Positions 10,374 to 19,617 of a stretch of DNA of 64,000 nucleotides are shown here, piece after piece. Origin of the DNA: Oceanihabitans sp. IOP_32 (GTDB lineage: Bacteria; Bacteroidota; Bacteroidia; Flavobacteriales; Flavobacteriaceae); assembly GCF_009498295.1 (NCBI RefSeq), contig NZ_CP040813.1, forward strand, positions 415,001 to 479,000. Direction: 5' to 3'. Numbering within the stretch: position 1 is the stretch's first letter; the number at the start of each line of letters is the position of its first letter. The notes below the pieces were generated by a model. It was not told the DNA's origin. It did not search any database and saw only the letters and a list, made by a program, of their open reading frames with translations. The position numbers were made by a program, and so were the translations under genes.

Positions 10374-10381
10374 CAAAAATA
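10374..10381 (-). promoter_or_regulatory. -7 promoter box for bshB1
   Basis: The minus strand reads TATTTTTG, matching TAnnTTTG, 24 bp before the bshB1 ATG. No clear -33 TTG is seen at the usual spacing, so this is a moderate call. Confidence 0.4.
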
Positions 10382-10558
10382 ACTTTTTAACATTATTGTT
10401 TTCTCTGTTTTTAAATATTTCTTATTACCAACTGCTTCAATAAAAAAATCTTTTTTTTAAAAATGTCTTTATAAATCCCTAGCATTTCTTGTAATGAGAT
10501 AATCAGGCACAGCATAAATAAGCAGGTAAAGCATGAATTTATCTGGAAACCTATTTGT

Positions 10559-11437
10559 TTATTCGAAGGTCCAGGCCACAATACGCGATAATTTATTACC
10601 CTGTTTCATAGGTATGGTTTCAATAGTGCTAGCTCCTAACTTTTTTAAAGAGCTGTAAAAATCTTTTAACAATTCTTTTTTAGACACTAAGGTGCTAAAC
10701 CAAATACATTGTTCTCTAAATAAAGAACTTTCGTATAAATAATTGTGAATAAATGCTTTTTCACCACCTTTATACCAAAGTTCATTATGGGTGCCAGCAA
10801 AGTTTCTAACCACCTCAGCCCCTTCCCTATTTAATCCCTTCAGTTTTCTTCTAGTTGCTTCTAAGGCTTCTCTTTCAGATTTATAAAATGGTGGATTACA
10901 AATAGAAATTGAGAATCTATCTTGTTCATTTAAAATTCCTTTAAGAATTTGAGCAGGATTTTTTTGGTGTCTTAAAGAAATATGAGTGTTTAATTTATTC
11001 TTATTAATGATGTTCTGGGCAGTTTCTATAGATTTTGTATCAATATCCGATCCCACAAAAGTCCAATTATACTCTGCAACTCCCAAAATAGGATAAATAC
11101 AAGTAGCTCCTGTACCAATATCCAGGACTTTAATGTTATTTGTAATATTCGCTGTTTCTAAAAGCTGTGATATATGGTGAATATAATCTACCCGACCAGG
11201 AATTGGCGGACACAAATTAATATCTGGAAACTCCCAATAATGTATGTGATAATGCTGCTTTAACAACGCCGTATTTAATGCTTTTACCGCTTTAGGATTC
11301 GCAAAATCAATGGTTTTAGTGTCGAATTTATTTAAAAACACAAATTCTTTTAATTGGGGCATACACGCACATAAAACCTCTAAATGGTATCCAGCCCTAT
11401 GTTTGTTTTTCTCGTGAAAATTTGATTTTGTTTTGAT
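10559..11437 (-). CDS. rlmF: 23S rRNA (adenine-1618-N6)-methyltransferase RlmF (non-canonical start)
   Basis: Methylates A1618 of 23S rRNA with S-adenosylmethionine. Visible family features are DFANPKAVKALNTALL, the LCPPIPGRVDYIHH segment, the SAM-binding stretch VLDIGTGATCIYP, the catalytic ICNPPFY (NPPF type) and the C-terminal FSTLVSKKE and RIVAWTFE. The only in-frame ATG (11362) would skip a conserved N terminus: the frame continues upstream as FHEKNKHRAGYHLEVLC, which aligns with the LHPRNRHHSRYDLATLC region of E. coli RlmF. No ATG, GTG or TTG exists in frame upstream; the nearest plausible initiators are ATC (11437) and ATT (11440), directly before KTKSNFHEKNKH. A sequencing error in the start codon is the alternative. 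Confidence 0.88.
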   Translation of the reverse strand: MKTKSNFHEKNKHRAGYHLEVLCACMPQLKEFVFLNKFDTKTIDFANPKAVKALNTALLKQHYHIHYWEFPDINLCPPIPGRVDYIHHISQLLETANITNNIKVLDIGTGATCIYPILGVAEYNWTFVGSDIDTKSIETAQNIINKNKLNTHISLRHQKNPAQILKGILNEQDRFSISICNPPFYKSEREALEATRRKLKGLNREGAEVVRNFAGTHNELWYKGGEKAFIHNYLYESSLFREQCIWFSTLVSKKELLKDFYSSLKKLGASTIETIPMKQGNKLSRIVAWTFE

Positions 11438-11505
11438 AATTAGTTGTTTTATGGATAATTCAAAACTACAAAATAGTTTGTTTAGGTGTTTATTAAGTAA
11501 TCTAA

Positions 11506-11513
11506 TATCTTTG
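11506..11513 (+). promoter_or_regulatory. -7 promoter box for the HAD hydrolase at 11528
   Basis: TATCTTTG matches TAnnTTTG and lies 14 bp before the ATG, implying a leader of under 10 nt. A -33 TTG is only found at an over-long spacing of 25 bp. Confidence 0.45.
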
Positions 11514-11527
11514 CCAAAAATTATACT

Positions 11528-12187
11528 ATGTTAAAAGCTGTAATATTTGATATGGATGGGGTAATTGTGAATAGTGAACCCCTGCATCACAAAGCGTATG
11601 ATAAAATGTTTAATGAGGTAGGTATTCAAGTGTCTGATGCGCTTTACCAATCGTTTACCGGTCAAGCGACATATCCTATATGCGAAACGTTATGTCAAAC
11701 TTTTGGTCTTAATCAATCTCCAGAAGAATTAGTTGCTATTAAACGCAAGCATTTTAAATATTTATTTGATAATGATGACAGTTTTCAACTTATTGACGGC
11801 GTTTTAGAATTGATTCGAGATTACCACAGCAATGGATTAAAACTGGTATTAGCATCGTCGGCATCTATGCCCAATATTAATAGAATCTTTGAACGTTTTA
11901 ACCTAGACCAGTATTTTGTTGATAAACTAAGTGGAGCCGATTTAAAAGCCTCAAAACCGCATCCAGAAATATTTATAAACGCGGCTAAATCTTCTGGTTT
12001 TGATAGAGCGTCTTGCCTGGTTATTGAAGATTCTACCAACGGTATAAAAGCCGCAAACGCAGCTCAAATTTTTTGTGTTGGATTTAATAGCGGGTATTCT
12101 AACAACCAAGATTACTCGACAGCTGATAAAGTGATCTCAGATTTTAAAGACATTCATTACAATAAAATAAAAGACCTTTTAAAATAA
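11528..12187 (+). CDS. HAD hydrolase, beta-phosphoglucomutase/phosphatase-like (IA subfamily)
   Basis: Predicted small-molecule phosphatase or phosphomutase. The 219-residue protein has motif I DMDGVIVNSEPLHH near residue 8, the helical C1 cap, motif II SSAS near residue 113, the K-containing motif III KASKPHPEIF, and motif IV EDSTNGIKAA. The DGV-I-NSEP form is typical of the beta-phosphoglucomutase-like group, but the residues that set apart true phosphomutases cannot be judged by eye. It is divergent from rlmF and converges with mscL. Confidence 0.85.
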   Translation: MLKAVIFDMDGVIVNSEPLHHKAYDKMFNEVGIQVSDALYQSFTGQATYPICETLCQTFGLNQSPEELVAIKRKHFKYLFDNDDSFQLIDGVLELIRDYHSNGLKLVLASSASMPNINRIFERFNLDQYFVDKLSGADLKASKPHPEIFINAAKSSGFDRASCLVIEDSTNGIKAANAAQIFCVGFNSGYSNNQDYSTADKVISDFKDIHYNKIKDLLK

Positions 12188-12356
12188 AAGTAATCCCAGT
12201 CAAGAAACTGAAACTTGTTAACTTGTTAACAGCTTATCACGTTGCCTTTTGTTTACGACATCTGGTAACTATACTAAACGCAAATTGCCTTCAGTGTTTT
12301 TATTAAGTCGGAAACTCTTGGTTTCTGTCATTATTTACAACTTGTTTATATTGCTT

Positions 12357-12800
12357 TTATTTTTTTGACTTCAAGAGCGTATTTTGCTCTTCCATCAAAT
12401 CTGTAAGTTTAGAGAGCAATTCAATATCTTTTGGTGTAGCAATTGAAGTGTCTTTAGTGTCCTGCGATTTTTTACGCAAGCGATTCATAAATTTAACGGC
12501 AATAAAAACGGCAAAACCCACTATTAGAAAATCTAAAAAAGCTTCGGCAAAAGCGCCGTAACCAATAGCCACTTCGTTTTTAAGAATCGTATTATCTGCA
12601 CTTAGCACAGCATCTCTTAGTATAATACGCTTATCGTTAAAATGTACCCCATCGGTTAATAAGGATAATGGTGGTAATAACACTTTTTTAACCAAAACAT
12701 CGATTACTTGATTAAATGCAGCGCCAATAATAATACCAATAGCCATGTCCATCATATTGCCCTTTACAGCAAACTCTTTAAATTCTTTAAATAATTTCAT
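12357..12800 (-). CDS. mscL: Large-conductance mechanosensitive channel MscL
   Basis: Inner-membrane safety valve that opens under hypo-osmotic shock. The 147-residue protein begins with the amphipathic helix MKLFKEFKEFAVKGNMMDMAIG, then TM1 (AIGIIIGAAFNQVIDVLV), a periplasmic loop of about 40 residues, TM2 (AFLDFLIVGFAVFIAVKFMN) and a charged cytoplasmic helix rich in K and E (LSKLTDLMEEQNTLLK). Length and order are normal. Single gene, with its own upstream region facing the SatD operator. Confidence 0.95.
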   Translation of the reverse strand: MKLFKEFKEFAVKGNMMDMAIGIIIGAAFNQVIDVLVKKVLLPPLSLLTDGVHFNDKRIILRDAVLSADNTILKNEVAIGYGAFAEAFLDFLIVGFAVFIAVKFMNRLRKKSQDTKDTSIATPKDIELLSKLTDLMEEQNTLLKSKK

Positions 12801-12926
12801 AAATACCCTTCTTTTTTAAAAATTGTCTGCAAAGGTATTAGTTTAAAATGGAGTTTAACACCTACTTTTTTATCAAGTTTTGTAGAGCGAACAATTTACA
12901 TATTAAGTATAATACTAATAAGCACA

Positions 12927-12978
12927 ATTATTAGTTTAATAGCTAATAATATTAATTATTAGTTTTTAAGCTAATAAT
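12927..12978 (+). promoter_or_regulatory. Tandem inverted repeats upstream of satD-like gene (putative operator)
   Basis: Two copies of the inverted repeat ATTATTAG-N8-CTAATAAT lie at 12927-12950 and 12955-12978, offset by 28 bp. A further half site CTAATAAG is at about 12915. A -7 box TATCTTTG (13012-13019) follows, placing both repeats just upstream of the core promoter of the gene at 13033. Such symmetry is typical of a dimeric regulator site; the downstream protein has a helix-turn-helix. Confidence 0.6.
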
Positions 12979-13032
12979 TTAATTTTCATTAATAAAATTT
13001 ATATCTTTGATAATGACTATTTTATATGACTT

Positions 13033-13647
13033 ATGACAAGTATAATAACTGGAGATATCATAAACTCTAAAAAAAGCGCTCCAAAACAATGGTTAGAGGG
13101 TCTTAAAACGGTTTTGAATTATTTTGGAAGCTCGCCATTAATATGGGAAATATACAGAGGTGATAGTTTTCAGGTAGAAGTTAAGCCAAAAGATGCGTTA
13201 AAAGCCAGTATTTTAATTAAGGCCGCAATAAAACAATTTGAAATAATTGATGTCAGACTCGCCATTGGTATAGGAGATAAAACCTATCAATCTGAAAAAA
13301 TCACAGAATCCAACGGTAGTGCCTTTGTGAATTCTGGCGAATGTTTTGAAGCCTTAAAAAAAACCACGCTTGCCATAAAAACACCTTTTAAAACTTTTGA
13401 CAAGCCTATAAATATCATGTTGGAATTAGCCTTATTAACTATGAATAATTGGACGCCAACAACTGCAATATTAGTTAAAACAACACTTGAAAACCCAGAA
13501 TTAAACCAAATGCAACTCGCTAAACATTTTGGTAAAACACAAGGAAATATTAGCCAAGGTCTTAAGCGTGCTGGTTTTGATGAGATTTCAAGCTTGTTAG
13601 AGTACTACAACACCGAAATACAAAAGCTATGCTCACATTATTCATAA
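13033..13647 (+). CDS. SatD family protein, putative HTH regulator
   Basis: Protein of 204 residues resembling the SatD family (MTSIITGDIINSKK start, then a cyclase-fold-like region WEIYRGDSFQVEV...RLAIGIGD). The C-terminal 60 residues contain a helix-turn-helix-like segment LNQMQLAKHFGKTQGNISQGLKRAG. Known: SatD is a gene of the streptococcal sat locus, and related proteins often precede a DUF3307 membrane protein; the biochemical role is unclear. Here the next gene, a DUF3307 protein, overlaps it by 19 bp. The two inverted repeats upstream suggest autoregulation (inference). Confidence 0.75.
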   Translation: MTSIITGDIINSKKSAPKQWLEGLKTVLNYFGSSPLIWEIYRGDSFQVEVKPKDALKASILIKAAIKQFEIIDVRLAIGIGDKTYQSEKITESNGSAFVNSGECFEALKKTTLAIKTPFKTFDKPINIMLELALLTMNNWTPTTAILVKTTLENPELNQMQLAKHFGKTQGNISQGLKRAGFDEISSLLEYYNTEIQKLCSHYS

Positions 13648-14351
13648 AATTAATTTTAGCGCACTTTATTGGCGATTTTTTATTGCAACCCGACAAATGG
13701 GTTGCTCACAAAGAAACCCACAAGCATAAATCGAAGTTTTTATATGGGCATATTTTAGTTCATACCGGCGCATTAATTCTGGTTTTGCAGGCCGATTTTA
13801 ACTACTGGTTGGGAATTTTAATCATTATTGCTTCACATTACATTATAGACATCATCAAGTTAAACCTCACGAATGTTATTAATAACAGACTTCTTTTTAG
13901 TTTAGATCAATGTGCACATATCATAATAATCGCTGTGGTTGTTAATATCTACGAGCCTTTTAACTTTAGTATAAATTCGCTTTACAACTCCAAATTTATG
14001 TTATTAATTACATGCTTGTTGGGGGTTACTGTAGTCTCATCTACAATCATGAAAATTGTTATTTCCAAATGGTATTTAAAGGAAAATAATAGTGACAAAT
14101 CTCTAGAACACGCTGGCGCCTATATTGGTATTTTAGAACGTTTGTTTGTATTTGGCTTTATAATCATGAATTATTGGGCGGGTATAGGATTCTTAATAAC
14201 CGCAAAATCGGTATTTCGTTTTAGTGATTTATCGAAAGCTAAAGACCGTAAGTTAACCGAATATATCCTTATCGGAACTTTAATGAGTTTTGGATTAGCT
14301 ATCGTTTTCGGATTAGGATACAGATACCTTTTAAACCTGCTTGACATTTAA
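13629..14351 (+). CDS. DUF3307 integral membrane protein
   Basis: Polytopic membrane protein of 240 residues. The N terminus MLTLFIKLILAHFIGDFLLQPDKWVAHKE is the DUF3307 hallmark, with polar residues (H, GDF, QP) inside the first membrane helix. Several further hydrophobic segments follow, to about residue 235. The start codon lies inside the upstream SatD-like gene, which implies translational coupling and joint function. The role of DUF3307 is unknown. Confidence 0.82.
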   Translation: MLTLFIKLILAHFIGDFLLQPDKWVAHKETHKHKSKFLYGHILVHTGALILVLQADFNYWLGILIIIASHYIIDIIKLNLTNVINNRLLFSLDQCAHIIIIAVVVNIYEPFNFSINSLYNSKFMLLITCLLGVTVVSSTIMKIVISKWYLKENNSDKSLEHAGAYIGILERLFVFGFIIMNYWAGIGFLITAKSVFRFSDLSKAKDRKLTEYILIGTLMSFGLAIVFGLGYRYLLNLLDI

Positions 14352-14436
14352 TTTCGGGATAAGAATTAAAAAAAATTCAATCCAAAAAAAACGAACCCTC
14401 TTGGTTTTAAAATAATATGGTTGCTAGATTATTAAT

Positions 14437-17400
14437 TCATTTTTTGTAATGCCTAGCATATCCGCGGTAAGCGAAAAAACCTAAAATGGCAATAATAACA
14501 CAAGCCACGGCAATAAACTTAACACTTACTATTTGATCGCCACTGGCGTAAGAATGCAAACCTGCTAAATAGAAATTTACTCCAAAATAGGTCATTAATA
14601 TACTAGAAAAGGCCACAATAGACATCAGATTAAACAACCAACGACCACGCAACCCTGGAATTAATCGCATATGCACAACAAAAGCATATACCATTATACT
14701 TATTAGTGCCCAAGTTTCTTTGGGATCCCAGCCCCAATAACGACCCCAGCTTTCGTTAGCCCACATACCGCCTAAAAAGTTTCCAATAGTTAACAACACT
14801 AAACCTACCACTAAAGCCATCTCATTAATAACGGTAAGTTCTTTAATATTTAAATCCATTTTGGCTTTATTCTTTTTGGTGGTAAAAATCATTAGCAATA
14901 AAGCCACCGCTCCTAAAATCATCCCTAATGCAAACGGCCCATAACTTGCCACAATAACTGCAACGTGAATCATAAGCCAATAACTATCTAAAACAGGAGG
15001 TAAATTAGCAATTGCAGGATCCATCCAATTCCAATGTGCAATCATCAAGATCATAGCCGTTATAAATGCAGTTGCCGCAATGGTTAAATCACTTTTTCTG
15101 CCAAAAACCAAACCAAAAAACATAGTTGCCCAAGCCACATAGATCATGGACTCGTAGGCATCACTCCACGGTGCATGACCAGAGATGTACCAACGCATAA
15201 TTAGACCAACAGTATGCACTAAAAACAATGCAATTACAACAGCATTTAACACTTTTACAGCGCCTTTTATAGCCTTGCTTTTTTCTTTAAAAATTTGAAA
15301 TATTAAAACCACAAACAGCAAGAAACCTGCATAGAGGTACCAACTAAACAGTTTTTTAAAAATATCATATTTATTATATAAAACTTCGGTATTAATCTTC
15401 TCGTCACTTAACATGACTTCTGCGCCATGTTGATGCTGCGTTTTTTTAAATGCACTTAATAAACTTGAGGCTTCGCTAAAGTCACCCGATTGCTTTGCTC
15501 TATTTAAGGTTACTAAATACGCTCTAAAACCATTTTTAATAAAGTTGCCATAGAGGGAGTCTTTAATTTTTTCTCTCAGATCTTTATTCATGCGATAATC
15601 GTATGCCGAAATCCATTTATTATTTTCATGGTTTGGAATTGGGAAAATTCTTAGAGACATCCCCTCAACCGCGTTGTACAATAAGCTAACACGCTGGTCG
15701 GTTTCTTTAAACTCCTTTTGAAACCCCGAAGGCACCTGTGCTTTATAAGCCTCTTCTAAATACGGTGATAATTTATATTCGCCTCTTACTGTAAAAAAAT
15801 CGGCTAGAGTGGCATGTTTAGCCTCTTTTGGGATACCTATTAAACTTCTTATAGAATCGCCCTTTTTAGGTTTAATATAGATAATAGGTACGTTATACCA
15901 TAATAAAGGACTCTCTTGTATGGATAAGAGGACTTGGTTAGCATCAAAATCTTCGTAAGTATCATTTTTACTTAATTTTCTGAGCATTTCAGAGGCATAG
16001 GTATTTACTGGCATCATACGGCCACTAATATCCTGAATAACCAGATGTCCAAACTCGTCGGCATGCGCCTTAGGAGTAATATTGGCTTTAAGTATAGAAT
16101 CTATTTGTGTTTTTGATGGTTTAGAATGGTTATGACCATCATTTTCTGCATGCGATTGCGAAAACACATTCATTCCCAGGCATAAAAACACCAAGGAGAG
16201 TAATTTTGCTTTTTTAGTCTTTATTTTATTGAGTTGTTTTTTTAAATCATGAAAACGAGAGCCTTTAACAAATAAAATGGCCATCATACTAAAATACAGT
16301 AAAATATAACCAATATAAGTTATTAGGGTACCCCAATAATCATGATTTACAGATAGTATGGTACCTTTTTCGTCGGGATCAAAACTAGCTTGAAAAAATC
16401 GATATCCACGATGGTCGAGGATATTATTCATATATATTTTATAATCGAAATCCCCTTTTTCTTCATCTAAAACGGTCACTTGACTTGAGAATGCAGAATA
16501 GCTTTTATCGGTACCTGGATAACGTTCGGCCTCAAAATCATTTAATTTAATTTGAAAAGGCAATTCTAAAACTTTAGAGCCGTACCTGAATGCAAAATCT
16601 AAACCGCCCACTTTTAACTGTTTAAAAGCATTATTAACCCCTTTACCTCCCAGTAGCCCAATCGTTTTGGTTTCGTTATTAGTAGTTACCTTAAGCACAA
16701 CACCATCGCTATCATTTTTTTGCACTTCAGACTTTTGCACAACACCAAAAACGCCTTTAACAACAGGATTTGGAAAAACCATTTGCATAGTACCAATTTT
16801 ATACAACGATCGCAATACCAAAGGTTGTAAGCTATCTTTAACCAGCTGTCCTTCTGCACGCGTGGCCATAGTCATATACTCCCCTTCAAAAGGCGAATTG
16901 ATGTCTAATGAGCCGTCATCATTATAGCTAATATTTATGGCCCCTTTTGTGGGTTTATTAAGCGCGAAAAGAACATTATGAATATTTTGTACTTCACCAA
17001 CTTTTAAAAAATGATTATGTCGCCCACTATCGCCACCTTCAACCAATTTCAGGAATAAATCTCCATTGTCATCAGGAATAACATCTTCTTCTGCACCAGC
17101 AATAAAATCGACCAACTCGATTGTTACAGGTTGCTTATTATAATCGGTAGAAACTTTAAATTTATTTTGTAAACGTTTAGAAAAATCAACTTCAGATTCT
17201 AACACGCGTCTTTGATGTTGTCCATTAACTTCAAAATCTCCATCAATATATGTCGTAATATATGTTTTTTGAGATAAGAACGTGTTTTCTACTTCACCTT
17301 CCCGTATAGCCATCATACCTTCAAAACTCACATAGCGTGTTATAAAGGCACCAAAAAGTATAAGAATAAAGGACAAGTGGATTATTAATGTGGCCCATTT

Positions 17401-17634
17401 TTCTTTTTTATAAAGTCTATAGCGATAAATATTTCCAGCAAAATTAATAACAAAAAACACCATGATGGCTTCAAACCACCATGCATTATAGATTAAATTT
17501 CGCGTGTAAGGTGTAGGCGATGTGTCTTGCCCAGCATCCATAAAAGTACCTGCGGCCATAGCGGCAATGTAAATAATAAATAAAATGGCGGTAAATCGTG
17601 TAGAGAAAAGAACTTTGGCGAGTTTATTTTGCAT
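14437..17634 (-). CDS. ccsA: Cytochrome c biogenesis protein, ResB-ResC (CcsBA) fusion
   Basis: System II heme exporter and cytochrome c heme lyase: it moves heme across the inner membrane and attaches it to CXXCH motifs of apocytochromes. The 1065-residue protein is a fusion. The N-terminal ResB/CcsB half has membrane segments near residues 10-90 and about 430-455 flanking a large periplasmic domain. The middle periplasmic part carries histidine-rich HAENDGHNHSK. The C-terminal CcsA half has many membrane helices and the tryptophan-rich WWD motif WGRYWGWDPKETWALIS with nearby histidines (e.g. HMRL, LHSYASG). Fusions of this length are usual in Bacteroidota. No thiol-reduction partner gene is adjacent. 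Confidence 0.93.
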   Translation of the reverse strand: MQNKLAKVLFSTRFTAILFIIYIAAMAAGTFMDAGQDTSPTPYTRNLIYNAWWFEAIMVFFVINFAGNIYRYRLYKKEKWATLIIHLSFILILFGAFITRYVSFEGMMAIREGEVENTFLSQKTYITTYIDGDFEVNGQHQRRVLESEVDFSKRLQNKFKVSTDYNKQPVTIELVDFIAGAEEDVIPDDNGDLFLKLVEGGDSGRHNHFLKVGEVQNIHNVLFALNKPTKGAINISYNDDGSLDINSPFEGEYMTMATRAEGQLVKDSLQPLVLRSLYKIGTMQMVFPNPVVKGVFGVVQKSEVQKNDSDGVVLKVTTNNETKTIGLLGGKGVNNAFKQLKVGGLDFAFRYGSKVLELPFQIKLNDFEAERYPGTDKSYSAFSSQVTVLDEEKGDFDYKIYMNNILDHRGYRFFQASFDPDEKGTILSVNHDYWGTLITYIGYILLYFSMMAILFVKGSRFHDLKKQLNKIKTKKAKLLSLVFLCLGMNVFSQSHAENDGHNHSKPSKTQIDSILKANITPKAHADEFGHLVIQDISGRMMPVNTYASEMLRKLSKNDTYEDFDANQVLLSIQESPLLWYNVPIIYIKPKKGDSIRSLIGIPKEAKHATLADFFTVRGEYKLSPYLEEAYKAQVPSGFQKEFKETDQRVSLLYNAVEGMSLRIFPIPNHENNKWISAYDYRMNKDLREKIKDSLYGNFIKNGFRAYLVTLNRAKQSGDFSEASSLLSAFKKTQHQHGAEVMLSDEKINTEVLYNKYDIFKKLFSWYLYAGFLLFVVLIFQIFKEKSKAIKGAVKVLNAVVIALFLVHTVGLIMRWYISGHAPWSDAYESMIYVAWATMFFGLVFGRKSDLTIAATAFITAMILMIAHWNWMDPAIANLPPVLDSYWLMIHVAVIVASYGPFALGMILGAVALLLMIFTTKKNKAKMDLNIKELTVINEMALVVGLVLLTIGNFLGGMWANESWGRYWGWDPKETWALISIMVYAFVVHMRLIPGLRGRWLFNLMSIVAFSSILMTYFGVNFYLAGLHSYASGDQIVSVKFIAVACVIIAILGFFAYRGYARHYKK

Positions 17635-17776
17635 AATAACAACCTTGTTTTGGGTTTTGCAAATTTAAGGATTTATGAGTATTTAAAGTGTTAAATTTGG
17701 AAGAGTTGACAAGAATTTTCGATGATTCATAAAATACCAGTAAACTTAAAACTATAATACAATGGTGGCTTAAAAT

Positions 17777-18169
17777 TTAAGTTGTTTTGCGACTTTCAAA
17801 TATTTTTAAATACAAAAAAGTGCTCATTTTTCGAGCCCGATATTTGGCGTTTTCGGCATAATCGCCTTCAAAAAGTGTGTTAACTGTTTCAAACCAAAGA
17901 TTTAACCAGAGCCCAAAATGGAATTCGGAAATAGAGTGATTATTTTCTTTATCGACTTTTATATGCACCTCTAATGGATTACCATTGTACTTTGTTTTAA
18001 GAAATAAACTGGACTCCCAAAAGTTGGTTAAACGCTCTAAATGGGTATCCCAGTCTTTAATGGCATTGTTAAAAATAGGCCCTAAAACAGGATCTTTTCT
18101 AACCTTCTCATAGAAGGACGAAACCAATAAAAACACATCGTCTCTAGTTTTAATATCTTTTTTTATCAT
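17777..18169 (-). CDS. Group III truncated haemoglobin
   Basis: Small heme protein of the 2-over-2 globin fold, in group III form, with probable roles in oxygen or nitric-oxide chemistry. The 130-residue protein begins MIKKDIKTRDDVFLLVSSFYEKVRKDPVLGPIF, with the conserved helix-B YEK...DP.LGPIF signature, then HLERLTNFWESSLF and HFGLWLNLWFETVN; the proximal heme histidine is most likely the one in EFHFGLW. The start is taken at ATG 18169; the upstream TTG is unlikely. TAACTTTG on the minus strand (18176-18183) fits a -7 box so close to the ATG that the mRNA could be almost leaderless. Confidence 0.88.
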   Translation of the reverse strand: MIKKDIKTRDDVFLLVSSFYEKVRKDPVLGPIFNNAIKDWDTHLERLTNFWESSLFLKTKYNGNPLEVHIKVDKENNHSISEFHFGLWLNLWFETVNTLFEGDYAENAKYRARKMSTFLYLKIFESRKTT

Positions 18170-18312
18170 AGTAAACAAAGTTAGAATATTTATTTTTTAA
18201 GATGGATGAAAGTTTTGAAAACTTAAAACAGCTTTGCACCGTGTATTTTTTACTGTTTTAAAAAAACTGTATTTCAGCATTTGTAATTGGTAATTCTTAG
18301 TATTTTAGCGGA

Positions 18313-19080
18313 ATGATTTTAGTAACCATTATTGGCGCTGGAAATGTTGCCACACATCTTTTTAAAGCTTTCAATAAAGCTGAAAACATCACTGTAAACC
18401 AATGGTTTAGTAGAGACACAAACACCATTAGTGCGCATAAAAACGAGGTTGAAATTATTAACGATTTATCGCAATTAAAACAAGCCGATATTTATATTTT
18501 AGCGATAAGCGACGATGCAATCGCGGGCGTATCAGAACAACTGCCGTTTGAAAACAGAATTGTACTCCATACTTCGGGTAGTGTTGGGGTTTACGATATG
18601 GATAAAAAACATCGCCGTGGCGTATTTTACCCCTTACAAACATTTAGTAAAACGGCCGATATCGATTTTAAAAATGTACCCATTTGTATTGAGACGATAA
18701 ATAAAAAAGATTATTCTATAGTTAAAGCCCTTGCTGTTGCCATAGGAAGTCCCACTAAAAAAGTAAATAGTGACCAACGACGTGTACTCCATTTAGCAGC
18801 TGTTTTTGTGAATAATTTCACCAATCAATTGTACAGAATTGGACACGAAATAACCGAAAGTGAGGGTGCAGAATTCGATTTATTGAAGCCCTTAATTCTA
18901 GAGACTGCAAAAAAAGTTCAAGATTTATCTCCGTATAGGGCTCAAACAGGACCAGCAAAACGACACGATAAAAAGACCATTAGAAAACATTTAAAACAAT
19001 TAAAAAACAATCATCACAAAGCCATATACGAGCTACTAACCTATTCAATTCAAAAAACCCATGGAAGAAAAAAGTTATAA
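18313..19080 (+). CDS. DUF2520/Rossmann-like oxidoreductase-type protein
   Basis: Predicted cytoplasmic NAD(P)-binding protein of 255 residues. The N-terminal Rossmann fold starts MILVTIIGAGNVATHLFKAF and is followed by an all-helical DUF2520 domain (about residues 125-250, LHLAAVFVNNFTNQLYRIG). The architecture resembles the 6-phosphogluconate dehydrogenase-like and pyrroline carboxylate reductase folds; the substrate is unknown. Its last 20 bases overlap the KdsC-like gene, so the two are translated together. Confidence 0.85.
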   Translation: MILVTIIGAGNVATHLFKAFNKAENITVNQWFSRDTNTISAHKNEVEIINDLSQLKQADIYILAISDDAIAGVSEQLPFENRIVLHTSGSVGVYDMDKKHRRGVFYPLQTFSKTADIDFKNVPICIETINKKDYSIVKALAVAIGSPTKKVNSDQRRVLHLAAVFVNNFTNQLYRIGHEITESEGAEFDLLKPLILETAKKVQDLSPYRAQTGPAKRHDKKTIRKHLKQLKNNHHKAIYELLTYSIQKTHGRKKL

Positions 19081-19591
19081 AGAACACTTAAAACATATTA
19101 ACACCTTTATATTTGATGTAGATGGTGTTTTAACCGATGGCTCTATTAGCGTTACCACAAATGGCGATATGCTTCGCACCATGAGCATTAAAGATGGTTA
19201 TGCCCTTAAAACCGCCGCAGATGCAGGATTTAATGTTTGTATAATTTCTGGAGGTACTAACGAAGGCGTTCGTATTCGATTAACCGGTTTGGGCATTACC
19301 GATATTTACCTCGGTGCGCATAATAAAATTGAACAGCTTGACGACTACTTAAACAAAAAAGGGATTACACCAGAACACGTGTTATATATGGGTGATGACA
19401 TTCCAGATTTCCCTGTAATGAAACGCGTGGGCCTACCGTGTTGTCCACAAGATGCTGTACCTGAAATAAAAGGAATTTCGAAATATATTTCTCACAAAAA
19501 AGGAGGCCAAGGCGCTGCTCGTGATGTTATAGAACAGGTTTTAAAAGTACAAGACAAATGGAATAGTAATTTTAGCGCAAAATATGATTAA
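19061..19591 (+). CDS. KdsC-like HAD phosphatase (3-deoxy-D-manno-octulosonate 8-phosphate phosphatase family)
   Basis: HAD-superfamily C0 phosphatase without cap. The 176-residue protein has motif I FDVDGVLTDGS near residue 17, motif II ISGGTNEGV, and motif III/IV MGDDIPDFPVMKRVGLPCCP. This layout is characteristic of KdsC, which releases phosphate from KDO-8-phosphate in lipopolysaccharide core synthesis. Related sialic-acid phosphatases share it, so the substrate is inferred. It overlaps the end of the DUF2520 gene. Confidence 0.85.
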   Translation: MEEKSYKEHLKHINTFIFDVDGVLTDGSISVTTNGDMLRTMSIKDGYALKTAADAGFNVCIISGGTNEGVRIRLTGLGITDIYLGAHNKIEQLDDYLNKKGITPEHVLYMGDDIPDFPVMKRVGLPCCPQDAVPEIKGISKYISHKKGGQGAARDVIEQVLKVQDKWNSNFSAKYD

Positions 19592-19617
19592 TTGGTCATG
19601 TATTGCGTATTAGTTTA

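Noticed and set aside
14437-17634. Possible artificial fusion of two cytochrome biogenesis genes
   Set aside because: ResB-ResC (CcsBA) fusions are natural and common in Bacteroidota.
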